Source: Bacteroidaceae bacterium (GTDB lineage: Bacteria; Bacteroidota; Bacteroidia; Bacteroidales; Bacteroidaceae). From it: a stretch of 64,000 nucleotides of DNA. Each line of letters opens with the position of its first letter. Position 1 is the stretch's first letter. The translations under genes and the position numbers were made by a program. Positions 27,992 to 37,106 of this stretch are shown here, one piece after another. The notes beneath the pieces were generated by a model. It made no database searches. It had not been told where the DNA came from and was given only the letters and a program-made list of their open reading frames with translations. The DNA lies in the NCBI GenBank assembly GCA_017451645.1, contig JAFTNZ010000013.1, positions 1 through 64,000 on the forward strand, read 5' to 3'.

Positions 27992-30900
27992 ATGAAAAAG
28001 AATATAATATATTATGCCTTATCTGCCCTGCTATTGGCAGGGTGTACTGAAGACCTGAAGGATACGGTAGCCCAACAGATGATACCTATCCATGTGGGCT
28101 CCACCTATCCTGTGGCGGGAGTGACCCGCGCTACTGACAATGGCTTTGTGGCAGACGATGCTGTGGGTATCTTTGTGGTGGATTATAACGACGATGGCAC
28201 ACCGGATATGCCGGCATTGAGCAGTAATCGAGGAAGCAATGTGAAGTTCACATACGATGGCGGAACGTGGTCGGCTTCCTACCAACTCTATTGGGCGGAC
28301 GGGAAGACTCCGGCAGACTTCTATGGTTACTATCCGTATGATGAATCCCTCTCTTCTGTTACGGAATATGCGTTTGCTGTCAGCCGTAATCAGGACTCCA
28401 CCGCTGCAGAAGTGGGGTATGAAGCCAGTGACCTGCTGTGGAGCAAGGCCGAAAAGGTTTCGCCCACAGCAGAAACTATCCAATTGCAGTATAAGCACCT
28501 GATGGCAGGTGTCACTGTTTCGCTGGAGATGGGAAGCGGGTTTACGGCAACCGAATGGACTGGACTGGAGAAGGTGGTGCAGATAGAGCATACCGTCCTT
28601 TCGGGAACAGTGGATTTGTCTAAAGGAATATGCAGTGTGGGTAATGCGGCTCCAGAAACGATTACTCCTTTGGCTTACAATGCTGTTTGGCGGTCGGTGG
28701 TCTTTCCACAAACAGTGAAAGCCGGCACTTCGTTGTTGAGTGTGACGGTGGATGGGCAACGCTATCAGTTGGTGAAAGAGGCCGATTTTACTTATTATAG
28801 TGGTAAGATGCATAACTTTACCATTGTGGTCAATCGTTCAACAACAACGGGAGACTTTGCATTCACCCTTAAAGCTGATGATATAGTTGCTTGGGTGGAC
28901 GATGCTGACCTGCATGATGGATTGGTTCGTGAATATTGGTGTGTGGAGGTAAAAGAACCGGGAACATTGGAAGCTACAATCAGGGCTGCAGGAAAAGAAC
29001 CCTCAGAAGTGCGTAGCATGAAAGTCAATGGGGTAATCAATCATTCTGATCTTTACTTTATGGGAAATCAAATGAGCCTTCTTATGGCATTAAACCTTAG
29101 GGATGTTACTATTACAGGAACCGAAGAAGAAAAGGATGTGTTGGTGGGGTTTGATAAAGGTATGTGGACATCTGGTGGAATATTGAAACATATAATATTT
29201 CCTGAAAATTTGAGAAAAATCGGTGATAGAGCTTTTGTTAATGCAGGCTTGACAGGCCGTATCCTTATTCCTGATGGAGTTGAATACATAGGACAGGACG
29301 CTTTTTGTTTTAATGATTTAAAAGGAGAAATAAAATTGCCATCTTCCTTGAAGATTCTCAGAGGAGGAGCTTTTGCATATAATTCAGGTTTGTCAGGAGA
29401 ATTAATTCTTCCTGATGGCCTTGAAATTATAGGCCCCCACGAGGAGGGGAGTTGTAATACAGTTTTCCATGGATGTAATAATTTATCTGGAACGTTGGTA
29501 CTTCCTGAGAGTCTGAAAGAAATGGATGGACTTGGATATTCCGGTATTTGTGGAACATTGAAAATTCCTCAATGTATGAAGATTGTCAATTGGGGAGAAT
29601 TTGAAAGAGGTGGATGTACTCAAGTAGAATTTCACGATGGGATATCGAAAATAGGAATATCGGCTTTCAGTGGTTCTGCTTTATCTGGTGAATTGGTTTT
29701 GCCTTCAAATCTGGAGGTTCTTAGTGGAAACGCTTTTTCCAATACAAAAATATCCAAAATTATATTTCCAGATAATTTACGCTCTATGGGTGCTGGTGAG
29801 TTTTATTTTTTGGGGAATTATGCCGAAGGATATGTCTTTAGTAATTGCCAATACTTGACTGGCATACTGACACTTCCCAAGAATGTGATATCCATCTCGA
29901 AAAGATGTTTTTATAATTGCCCAGGAATTACAGGATTAATTATTCCGGAAGGGGTTGATATAATCGAATCGGAAGCTTTCTTTGGATGTTATGGAATTAA
30001 AAGTATTATTTGTGAAGATGAAGAACCTCCAGTAATCAGTGAAGATACCTTCTTTGGTGTCAATAAAGACAATGTTACAGTGGAAGTTCCAAAGGGGTGT
30101 GTAGAGAAATACCGTCAAGCACCAGGATGGAGTCAGTTCAAACGGATTGCCGAATACAGCAATTTTGTATGCCGTCCTGCACAGGCCAATGCTTTGAATA
30201 CCCAACATGCTGAAACCTTGATACTGAATGCCGATGGGGCATGGGAAGTGGAGCACTGTCCTGATTGGGTGACACTTTCTAAGACATCAGGTACAGGAAA
30301 GACGGAGCTTCGCTTGACATTCAATCCGATGGAGCATGGAGCGGGCAATCGCCGCGATAGCATCCTGTTCCGTATGCCAGAGGAAGGATATACTACCTGT
30401 TGCGTAGTGTCACAGTATGATTACACACAAGAAGAGGACAGCTACCTGGCCTTGCAGGAGCATACCAAAGGGAATGGCATTGACATTGTGTTTATAGGTG
30501 ATGGGTTCGATGGTGAATCCATTGCCGATGGCTCCTACTTGGAACTGGTGAAACAGCAGACGGAATATTTCTTCGGACTGGAACCTTACAAGAGTCACCG
30601 TGAGTATTTCAATGTTTATGTTACCTTCCCGCTTTCGCAAGAAAAGGGGGTAAACACGATGTACACCTACGTGAACAATCGTTTCGGTACGTTGCATGGG
30701 GTGGATGAGGGATGTAGCTATAACCAATTGTTGACCGAAACAGATGAGGTATATGACTATGCGTTACACTATTCTCCCCTGAAGGAGGATAGGATTAATG
30801 AGTCATTGGTGGTATTGGTACCAAACTGTGCTGACTATTCGGGCAATACGGTATATGCTGTGAATGGATGTATGACAATCTCCATTTGCCCCCCATCCAA

Positions 30901-31513
30901 TCGTCCCTATCCGGAAGATACCCGCGGAGTCATCCAACATGAAGCGGGTGGGCATGGATTCGGAAAATTGGCTGATGAGGAAATTCAGAATCCTGATTGT
31001 CAGAAAAAGGGCTGGCCATCTGTCGAAGTTATCAATGAAGTAGAGGAACGCCATGGTTGGGGATGGTATCAGAATATTGCTACTACTTCCAATATGAATC
31101 AGGTGCCTTGGGCAGACTTCATCTTTGACACCCGCTACAGCGACTATGTGGATGTGTATGAAGGTGGCTACGGCTATATGCGCGGCATCTTCCGCTCGGA
31201 AGCCAATTCGTGCATGAATTATGGTATCCCTTATTATAATGCCATCTCCCGAATGAGCATCATGCGACGTATTAAAGAGTATGCTGGAGAGTGGTTCACG
31301 ATGGATTACTTCTATGAGCACGACTCCAACAAATGGGGTGACAGGGATGGTACCACCCGTGCCGGTACGGCTCATGCCTACTTGACAGGCTCATCGTATG
31401 CAGGAAGCAATCAACACTGTGAACCCCGCATGGTGGATGCCAAGAAGCAAGGCGACCGGGTGAGAAAGATTAGAGCCGAACTGAAAAAGAAACGTGATAG
31501 CAAAAGATTTTAA
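27992..31513 (+). CDS. Fimbrillin-like / BspA-LRR / BACON / M64-type metallopeptidase lipoprotein
   Basis: 1,173 residues, third paralogue, apparently intact. The lipobox ALLLAGC has Cys18. The fimbrillin-like region is ~35-290, LRRs ~393-716 (IFPENLRKIGDRAF, IPDGVEYIGQDAF, ending EKYRQAPGWSQFKRI), BACON ~723-810 (ADGAWEVEHCPDWVTLS), and the M64-like domain ~820-1115 (IDIVFIGDGFDGESIADG, HEAGGHGFGKLADEE from residue 983, then YRSEA-type C-terminal block FRSEANSCMNYG). The C-terminal tail is strongly basic (KIRAELKKKRDSKRF), unlike the first paralogue. ATG 27992 gives a standard lipoprotein signal, whereas the frame opening upstream adds residues that spoil it. The fimbrillin-like gene follows 9 bp after the stop. 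Confidence 0.85.
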   Translation: MKKNIIYYALSALLLAGCTEDLKDTVAQQMIPIHVGSTYPVAGVTRATDNGFVADDAVGIFVVDYNDDGTPDMPALSSNRGSNVKFTYDGGTWSASYQLYWADGKTPADFYGYYPYDESLSSVTEYAFAVSRNQDSTAAEVGYEASDLLWSKAEKVSPTAETIQLQYKHLMAGVTVSLEMGSGFTATEWTGLEKVVQIEHTVLSGTVDLSKGICSVGNAAPETITPLAYNAVWRSVVFPQTVKAGTSLLSVTVDGQRYQLVKEADFTYYSGKMHNFTIVVNRSTTTGDFAFTLKADDIVAWVDDADLHDGLVREYWCVEVKEPGTLEATIRAAGKEPSEVRSMKVNGVINHSDLYFMGNQMSLLMALNLRDVTITGTEEEKDVLVGFDKGMWTSGGILKHIIFPENLRKIGDRAFVNAGLTGRILIPDGVEYIGQDAFCFNDLKGEIKLPSSLKILRGGAFAYNSGLSGELILPDGLEIIGPHEEGSCNTVFHGCNNLSGTLVLPESLKEMDGLGYSGICGTLKIPQCMKIVNWGEFERGGCTQVEFHDGISKIGISAFSGSALSGELVLPSNLEVLSGNAFSNTKISKIIFPDNLRSMGAGEFYFLGNYAEGYVFSNCQYLTGILTLPKNVISISKRCFYNCPGITGLIIPEGVDIIESEAFFGCYGIKSIICEDEEPPVISEDTFFGVNKDNVTVEVPKGCVEKYRQAPGWSQFKRIAEYSNFVCRPAQANALNTQHAETLILNADGAWEVEHCPDWVTLSKTSGTGKTELRLTFNPMEHGAGNRRDSILFRMPEEGYTTCCVVSQYDYTQEEDSYLALQEHTKGNGIDIVFIGDGFDGESIADGSYLELVKQQTEYFFGLEPYKSHREYFNVYVTFPLSQEKGVNTMYTYVNNRFGTLHGVDEGCSYNQLLTETDEVYDYALHYSPLKEDRINESLVVLVPNCADYSGNTVYAVNGCMTISICPPSNRPYPEDTRGVIQHEAGGHGFGKLADEEIQNPDCQKKGWPSVEVINEVEERHGWGWYQNIATTSNMNQVPWADFIFDTRYSDYVDVYEGGYGYMRGIFRSEANSCMNYGIPYYNAISRMSIMRRIKEYAGEWFTMDYFYEHDSNKWGDRDGTTRAGTAHAYLTGSSYAGSNQHCEPRMVDAKKQGDRVRKIRAELKKKRDSKRF

Positions 31514-31522
31514 AAAAGAATT

Positions 31523-32392
31523 ATGAAAGCAACAACATATATGATGGCAGCAGCAATGACGATAGCATTGGCCGCTTGCGACAATGAGAGTGAGAAGGTA
31601 ATAGAGGTCTATACCCCGGAAGAAGGTGAAATCCAACTGATGATGATGCACCCGCACCAGACGCGTGTCACAGAAACGAGTTTTGAAGCATCGGACTCCA
31701 TCGGTGTGTATGTGACCGCCAATGATGCAGCCTTGCAGTTAGCAGGTAATGAGGTGAACAATGAACTGTTTACCTATAACGGTACATCGTGGACCTCAAA
31801 ACGAAAGGTCTATTGGAATACGGGCAAACATAATGTGTATGCCTTCTATCCCTATTCAAAGAAGGTGAACGATGTGGTCGATTACAGTTTCAGCGTACAG
31901 ACCGACCAGAGTACCGATTGGGGCTATATGCATAGCGACTTCCTGTTTGCTTCGGCTTTGGACGTGACTGCTTCGACTACCCCTGTAACAATGCAGTTTG
32001 AACACAAATTGAGTAACGTCATCGTCAAATTGGAGAAGGGGGAAAACTATGAGGGGGAGATTCCTGCCAATGCCGAAGTGTATTTGTTGAGTACAGTACC
32101 TCATGCGGTGATAGACCTTACAACGGGTGATGCTGCGAAAGATAACTACGGTGCAGAAACTGTCATCCGTTGCCGCCAATTGAGCAATACACAGTATCAG
32201 GGTATCGTGGTGCCACAAAGTCTGACTTCACGCCGCCCGTTGGTGGAAGTGGTTATTGGGGATGTTTCTTACCTGATGGAAGGAAAAATCAGCTACCGTC
32301 CCGGTATGCGCCACACCATCAGTGTGACACTTGACCAGAATCCCGAACAGATCAAAATTGAGATTGGTGGTAGCCTTGAAGGATGGAACTGA
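31523..32392 (+). CDS. Fimbrillin-family lipoprotein
   Basis: 289 residues with lipobox TIALAAC (Cys19, followed by DNESEK). The rest is a single fimbrillin-like (Mfa-like) domain: TRVTETSFEASDSIGVYVT, VYWNTGKHNVYAFYPY, HSDFLFASA, VTMQFEHKLSNVIVKLE, QGIVVPQSL, RPGMRHTISVTLDQN, and the family tail IGGSLEGWN. The same domain forms the N-terminus of the three preceding proteins. Type V pilus subunits in Bacteroidales have this fold; they are lipid-anchored precursors trimmed by a protease before strand-exchange assembly. The gene is 9 bp after the M64 gene, so it is very likely in the same operon. No FimB/Mfa2 anchor-like gene is recognised here. Confidence 0.85.
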   Translation: MKATTYMMAAAMTIALAACDNESEKVIEVYTPEEGEIQLMMMHPHQTRVTETSFEASDSIGVYVTANDAALQLAGNEVNNELFTYNGTSWTSKRKVYWNTGKHNVYAFYPYSKKVNDVVDYSFSVQTDQSTDWGYMHSDFLFASALDVTASTTPVTMQFEHKLSNVIVKLEKGENYEGEIPANAEVYLLSTVPHAVIDLTTGDAAKDNYGAETVIRCRQLSNTQYQGIVVPQSLTSRRPLVEVVIGDVSYLMEGKISYRPGMRHTISVTLDQNPEQIKIEIGGSLEGWN

Positions 32393-32502
32393 TTCTATGG
32401 ACAATTTACCATGTACAAGGTGCAATTTGTAAAACAAGAATACAGAAATGAAAATTGAAAGGCTCTGTGCCTCCGTATCTTTTTGTTCCAAATATTGAAA
32501 TA

Positions 32503-33114
32503 ATGAAGAAACTTTTATTCATATTTACAGGAATGGCAATCTTCTTTCTGGCATGTGGGAATGACCCGAAAGATGAGCCTATTGTTCCTCCCGAACCGGG
32601 TGTGGAGGAACCGACGCCGGATGAACCTGCTCCGAATGATTCCGTACCAAATAATCCAGGTGCTCCTGATGACCCGGTTCCTGATGACCCGGTTCCTGAT
32701 GACCCGACTCCTGATGACCCGACTCCTGATGAGCCGACTCCCGATGAGCCGACTCCCGATGAGCCGACTCCCGATGACCCGGAACCCGATGACCCGACTC
32801 CCGATGACCCGGTTCCTGATGACCCGGTTCCTGATGACCCGGTTCCTGATGACCCGGTTCCTGATGACCCGGTTCCTGATGACCCGACTCCTGATGACCC
32901 GGTTCCTGATGACCCGACTCCCGATGACCCGACTCCCGATGACCCGGTTCCTGATGACCCGACTCCTGATGACCCAGCTCCTGATGATCCGGCTCCTGAT
33001 GACCCGACTCCTGATGAACCGGAACCCGATGAGCCGGAAGATGGTAGTTTCGATGCCGGCATAGATGATTGGGGAACTCTCGATGAAGATTTCGGGGGAA
33101 CAGTTGGCGGATGA
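32503..33114 (+). CDS. Lipoprotein with 25 tandem Pro/Asp pentapeptide repeats
   Basis: 203 residues. Lipoprotein signal MKKLLFIFTGMAIFFLAC (Cys18, followed by GNDPKDEP). Residues ~55-179 are 25 uninterrupted copies of P-D-[D/E]-P-[V/T/E/A]. This highly acidic, extended stalk should project from the outer membrane. The tail is GSFDAGIDDWGTLDEDFGGTVGG; its I-x-x-W...G-x-V pattern loosely recalls the end of fimbrillins (inference). ATG 32503 gives a clean signal peptide; upstream in-frame residues do not. It follows the fimbrillin gene by 110 bp. The function is unknown; a spacer, stalk or adhesin role is plausible. All other frames are also open across the repeat, but only because of its composition. 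Confidence 0.8.
   Translation: MKKLLFIFTGMAIFFLACGNDPKDEPIVPPEPGVEEPTPDEPAPNDSVPNNPGAPDDPVPDDPVPDDPTPDDPTPDEPTPDEPTPDEPTPDDPEPDDPTPDDPVPDDPVPDDPVPDDPVPDDPVPDDPTPDDPVPDDPTPDDPTPDDPVPDDPTPDDPAPDDPAPDDPTPDEPEPDEPEDGSFDAGIDDWGTLDEDFGGTVGG
32665..33039 (+). repeat. 25 x 15-bp coding tandem repeat
   Basis: The unit is GATGACCCGGTTCCT-like (P-D-D-P-V in frame from 32665), with variants at the last codon and Asp/Glu at the third. Runs of identical units (five in a row around 32806-32880) point to recent slippage. The unit is a multiple of three, so copy changes alter length but not frame. Confidence 0.95.
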
Positions 33115-33319
33115 CAACTCCGTAAACAAGACTGTGTTTATCTGTTAATTGGAGAAAAACCACCGCCCGGTTTTGCACAAGGGGAAGATAGAGCATCACT
33201 GCCACCGCCAACTTTCTTTTCCGAAAAGCTTGTCTCCGAAAGCTGATGATAAACCGTGACTAATAAACATTTTGGGGTTATCAATGTTTACCTGTCAGAA
33301 TATAATGTAAGAACGGTTT

Positions 33320-33856
33320 ATGAACAGATATTGGAAATATGGGTGCGCCCTATTGATGATGGGGGTACTGACTGGAGCAACCTGTCGGAGTATGGAAGAA
33401 GTGGGTATAGATAACGCGACGGTTAACCAGCTGGAACTGAAAAGGTTCATGGGAGAATGGTACGAGATTGCCCGGTATGAGCATCGGTTCGAACGGGGAA
33501 TGACGCACGTGACGGCAACCTATACCTTATTGCCTGACGGGAAGATACGGGTGGTGAACAGGGGACTGAAGGATGGAGAACCGAAAGAGATTGTGGGCAA
33601 AGTGAAACAGCCTGACCCTGTGGAATATCCGGGAAGGCTGAAGGTATCGTTCTTCCTTTGGTTCTATTCGGACTATTATATTTTGGAGTTGGACCCGGAC
33701 TACCAATATGCTGTCATCGGGAGCAGTTCAGACAAATATCTGTGGATACTGAGCCGTACTCCCCAAATGGCCCAACCGCTGCTGGAGAAAATTGTGGCCG
33801 GCATAGCCCGAAGGGGATACGATGTGTCGCGACTCGTCTATGTGGAGCAGGAGTAG
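33320..33856 (+). CDS. Bacterial lipocalin (Blc-type)
   Basis: 178 residues. N-terminal export signal MNRYWKYGCALLMMGVLTGATC. The mature part is one lipocalin barrel: the hallmark first conserved region FMGEWYEIARYEHRFERGMTHVTATY (GxW) at residues ~45-70, then VVNRGLKDGEPKEIVGKVK, LKVSFFLWFYSDYYILELD, YAVIGSSSDKYLWILSRTP and a C-terminal helix RRGYDVSRLVYVEQ. Blc-type lipocalins bind fatty acids or lysophospholipids at the outer membrane. GATC is a weak lipobox (Thr at -1), so lipid anchoring is uncertain. It stands alone, convergent with pflA (27 bp between stops). Confidence 0.9.
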   Translation: MNRYWKYGCALLMMGVLTGATCRSMEEVGIDNATVNQLELKRFMGEWYEIARYEHRFERGMTHVTATYTLLPDGKIRVVNRGLKDGEPKEIVGKVKQPDPVEYPGRLKVSFFLWFYSDYYILELDPDYQYAVIGSSSDKYLWILSRTPQMAQPLLEKIVAGIARRGYDVSRLVYVEQE

Positions 33857-33883
33857 GGGATGAACTTGATGCAGGTATGTTAC

Positions 33884-34606
33884 CTATAATACCTCTTTGT
33901 ATTGTCCTAAAATCTCGCGTGCCCGTTGCAGTACCTTTTTGGCAAGTGGTTCTACACCTTCAAGCGGGTAGGGAATGCCCATTTCTTTGTATTTGAATAT
34001 TCCCATTGTGTGGTAGGGGAGCAGTTCGACTTTCTCTACCACACGGTAATTGGCAATGTGGCGTCCTAATGCATTGAGGTCGGCTTCGCTGTCTGTCCAT
34101 CCGGGTACTATCACATGGCGAATCCATGTAGGGATGCCGCGTCTCTCCAGTTCGTTGAGGAAGCGTAAGGGATTTTCCCCTCGACTGCCAGTTAATTGGG
34201 GGTGCAATTCTGGATTGATGGTCTTGATGTCGAGTAGAACCAGCGATGTGTATTCCAGTACGGAGAGGGCATCCTGTGTGCAGAGGATGCCTGATGTGTC
34301 GAGGGCTGTATGCAGTCCGGCTTCTGTGCAGAGGCGGAAATATTCGCGCACGAAGGATGCCTGCATCAGCGGTTCGCCTCCTGTCACCGTTACTCCTCCT
34401 GAAACGATGAAGCTGCGGTAGCGAATGGTTTCGGCAAAGAGCTCTTCTGGGGTCATCTCGTATTGGCACGATGCTTTGACATCCCACGTGTCGGGGTTGT
34501 GGCAATAGCGGCAGCGTAGGGGACAACCCTGCATGAATGTGACGAAACGGATGCCCGGCCCGTCAACGGTGCCGAAACTTTCAAGGGAATGGATGCGGGC
34601 TTTCAT
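33884..34606 (-). CDS. pflA: Pyruvate formate-lyase-activating enzyme (radical SAM)
   Basis: 240 residues. Uses S-adenosylmethionine and a [4Fe-4S] cluster to place the glycyl radical on PflB. The N-terminal ARIHSLESFGTVDGPGIRFVTFMQGCPLRCRYCHNPDTW carries the CxxxCxxC cluster motif. VTVTGGEPLMQ, DTSGI and WIRHVIVPGWTD are the usual later blocks. ATG 34606 starts at the family N-terminus; the longer frame adds unrelated residues. It lies downstream of pflB on the same strand with a 90-bp gap containing a perfect inverted repeat. Confidence 0.95.
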   Translation of the reverse strand: MKARIHSLESFGTVDGPGIRFVTFMQGCPLRCRYCHNPDTWDVKASCQYEMTPEELFAETIRYRSFIVSGGVTVTGGEPLMQASFVREYFRLCTEAGLHTALDTSGILCTQDALSVLEYTSLVLLDIKTINPELHPQLTGSRGENPLRFLNELERRGIPTWIRHVIVPGWTDSEADLNALGRHIANYRVVEKVELLPYHTMGIFKYKEMGIPYPLEGVEPLAKKVLQRAREILGQYKEVL

Positions 34607-34624
34607 AAGGGAAATTTTAAAAAG

Positions 34625-34685
34625 TGCAGGAGTGTAAACAAATGTTTTGACTGTTGTTTGCAATACGATTGTTTACACTCCTGCA
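34625..34685. repeat. 17-bp perfect inverted repeat between pflB and pflA
   Basis: Arms 34625-34641 (TGCAGGAGTGTAAACAA) and 34669-34685 are perfectly complementary, loop 27 nt. There is no T run after it in the direction of transcription beyond a short mixed stretch. It may partly terminate, protect or process the pflB mRNA and so set a PflB to PflA ratio (inference). Confidence 0.85.
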
Positions 34686-34696
34686 TTCCTAAAGAA

Positions 34697-36934
34697 TTAC
34701 AGTGCGTGGTTGATTGTACGTGAAATGACATCCAACTGCTGTTCGCGGGTCAGCTTGGTGAAATTTACAGCATAGCCTGACACGCGGATGGTCAGCTGCG
34801 GATATTTCTCAGGATGTTCCATGGCATCCTCCAGCAGTTCGCGATCGAAGACATTCACGTTGAGGTGTTGTCCGCCATCAGGTGTGAAATAACCGTTGAG
34901 CAGACCTACCAAGTTTGTCACTTGTGATTCGCGGGTCTTACCCAGCGTGGCGGGTGATATGGCAAAAGTGTAGGAGATGCCATCGTGGGCATGCTGGAAA
35001 GGTAACTTGGCTACGGATGAGAGGGCTGCTACAGCACCTTTCACATCACGGCCATTCATCGGATTGGCACCCGGGGCGAACGGTGCACCGGCTGGACGAC
35101 CGTCGGGAGTGGAACCGGTGTTTTTTCCATAGACTACATTGCTGGTGATGGTCAGTATTGACTGTGTGGGCACAGCATGACGGTAGGTTTCGTGCTGACG
35201 CAGATACTCCATGAAACGTTCGGTGATATCCACGGCAATGCTGTCTGTGCGTTCGTCATTGTTTCCAAAAGGAACATAGTCGCCTTCACGCTCAAAATCT
35301 ACGGCCAGACCTCGCTCATCACGGATGATGCGCACCTTGGTGTCGCGGATGGCAGCAATGGAGTCGGCCACAATGGAGAGGCCGGCAATGCCTGTGGCAC
35401 GGATACGCTCCACATCTCCGTCGTGTAGCGCCATCTCATAAGCCTCGTAGGCATACTTGTCATGCATGTAGTGGATAATCTTCAGGGCATTCACATATAC
35501 CTTAGCCAACCAACGCATCATTTGCTCAAATTTGGGCATGAAATCGTCGAGGGTCAGATATTCACTTGTAATCGGCTCGTATATTGGGGCTATCTGCTCA
35601 CCTGTGCGCTCATCGCGTCCGCCGTTGATGGCATAGAGCATACATTTGGCCAAATTGGCCCGTGCACCGAAGAACTGCATCTGTTTGCCAATCTTCATGG
35701 GTGATACACAGCAGGCAATGCCGTAATCGTCACCATAGTCGGGACGCATCAAATCGTCGTTCTCGTATTGGATGGCTGAAGTGTCGATGGAAACTTTGGC
35801 ACAGAATTTTTTCCAGTTTTCTGGTGAAGCTTGAGCCCAAAGTACTGTCAGGTTAGGTTCGGGAGCAGGCCCCAAATTATACAAGGTATGGAGGAAGCGG
35901 AACGAAGTCTTTGTCACCAATGTACGTCCGTCCAATCCTTGCCCACCCAACGATTCGGTCACCCATACGGGGTCACCTGAAAAGAGGTCATTGTATTCCG
36001 GTGTACGGAGAAAACGTACGATGCGCAACTTGATAATCATCTGATCGACCAGTTCCTGAGCTTCTGCTTCCGTGATTTTTCCTTCGTGGAGATCTTTTTC
36101 AATATAGATGTCAAGGAACGTGGAGACACGCCCGATGGACATGGCTGCACCGTCTTGATCCTTCACTGCACCGAGGTAAGCCAAATAGACAAACTGTACG
36201 GCTTCGCGGGCATCCTGTGCCGGACGGGTTACATCGAAACCATAAGCTGCACACATTTTTTCGAAACTTTTCAGTGCACGTATCTGTTCAGAGGTTTCTT
36301 CGCGTTGCTGTACAATCTCGTCTGTGATTTCTTGTATGTCAAGGCGTTTGAGAAAACGCTTTTTTTCCTCAATGAGGTTGGCCGTACCATAGAGAGCTAC
36401 ACGGCGGTAATCACCGATGATGCGTCCGCGTCCATAAGCATCGGGCAGTCCGGTGATGATGTGTGAATGGCGTGCAGCCAGTATCTCTTCGGTATAGGCA
36501 GAGAAGACGCCTTCGTTGTGTGTCTTGCGGTATTTGGTGAAAATTTCTTTGGTCATCGGGTCGAGCTGATAGCCATAAGCCTTCAGTGCATTCTCTACCA
36601 TGCGGATTCCTCCTTTAGGGAAGATTCCGCGCTTCAGTGGAGCATCGGTCTGCAATCCCACTATCACCTCGTTTTCGCGGTCAATATAGCCCGGGCCATA
36701 AGTCTCCAGGCTCTGTGGAAGCCTTGTCTCGGCATCCAACACACCTTTTTCCCTTTCGATTACGAAGAGTTCGGTCAGTTTGTTCCACACTTTGCGAGTT
36801 TTGTCTGAGGCACCCGTCAAGAACGAATCGTCACCTTCGTAAGGAGTGTAATTGTTCTGGATAAAATCGCGTACATTGATTTCTTCTTTCCAAAGATTCC
36901 CTTTGAAGCCAGGCTGAATGTCCTTTAATTCCAT
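34697..36934 (-). CDS. pflB: Formate C-acetyltransferase (pyruvate formate-lyase)
   Basis: 745 residues. A cytosolic glycyl-radical enzyme converting pyruvate and CoA to acetyl-CoA and formate during anaerobic growth. Adjacent catalytic Cys408-Cys409 sit in [10 protein letters not shown]. The radical Gly720 is in RVSGYAVNF, and the C-terminus is [16 protein letters not shown]. Other blocks are [12 protein letters not shown] and [16 protein letters not shown]. The length is close to E. coli PflB (760). It is transcribed from a promoter at 36982-37015 and followed by its activase gene. Nothing looks altered. Confidence 0.97.
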   Translation of the reverse strand: MELKDIQPGFKGNLWKEEINVRDFIQNNYTPYEGDDSFLTGASDKTRKVWNKLTELFVIEREKGVLDAETRLPQSLETYGPGYIDRENEVIVGLQTDAPLKRGIFPKGGIRMVENALKAYGYQLDPMTKEIFTKYRKTHNEGVFSAYTEEILAARHSHIITGLPDAYGRGRIIGDYRRVALYGTANLIEEKKRFLKRLDIQEITDEIVQQREETSEQIRALKSFEKMCAAYGFDVTRPAQDAREAVQFVYLAYLGAVKDQDGAAMSIGRVSTFLDIYIEKDLHEGKITEAEAQELVDQMIIKLRIVRFLRTPEYNDLFSGDPVWVTESLGGQGLDGRTLVTKTSFRFLHTLYNLGPAPEPNLTVLWAQASPENWKKFCAKVSIDTSAIQYENDDLMRPDYGDDYGIACCVSPMKIGKQMQFFGARANLAKCMLYAINGGRDERTGEQIAPIYEPITSEYLTLDDFMPKFEQMMRWLAKVYVNALKIIHYMHDKYAYEAYEMALHDGDVERIRATGIAGLSIVADSIAAIRDTKVRIIRDERGLAVDFEREGDYVPFGNNDERTDSIAVDITERFMEYLRQHETYRHAVPTQSILTITSNVVYGKNTGSTPDGRPAGAPFAPGANPMNGRDVKGAVAALSSVAKLPFQHAHDGISYTFAISPATLGKTRESQVTNLVGLLNGYFTPDGGQHLNVNVFDRELLEDAMEHPEKYPQLTIRVSGYAVNFTKLTREQQLDVISRTINHAL

Positions 36935-36981
36935 GTCTTAAATGATTCGTAATTTAATTGTGAATAAAATAGTAGGTGATG

Positions 36982-37015
36982 CAAAGGTACTGCTTTTTAT
37001 CGGAATGAAAGCAAA
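36982..37015 (-). promoter_or_regulatory. Promoter of pflB
   Basis: The minus strand has -7 TACCTTTG (36982-36989) and a -33 TTTG (37012-37015); the spacer of 22 bp is slightly long. The -7 box lies 47 bp upstream of the pflB ATG. Confidence 0.7.
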
Positions 37016-37106
37016 ACTTTGCAAGAGATTTACGAACTGAAATCAAATTGTGACACATTGCAAAGACGATATGGCAAAATGGGGAGTTTATTGCACGGTG
37101 TCTTTG

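Noticed and set aside
32665..33039. Regular repeats that could be taken for a CRISPR array
   Set aside because: The units are contiguous 15-mers in coding frame with no spacers, and no cas gene is present.
32406..33211. Several long open frames on both strands overlapping the Pro/Asp repeat gene
   Set aside because: They are open only because the 15-bp repeat contains no stop in any frame. Just one frame has a lipoprotein signal and a sensible tail.
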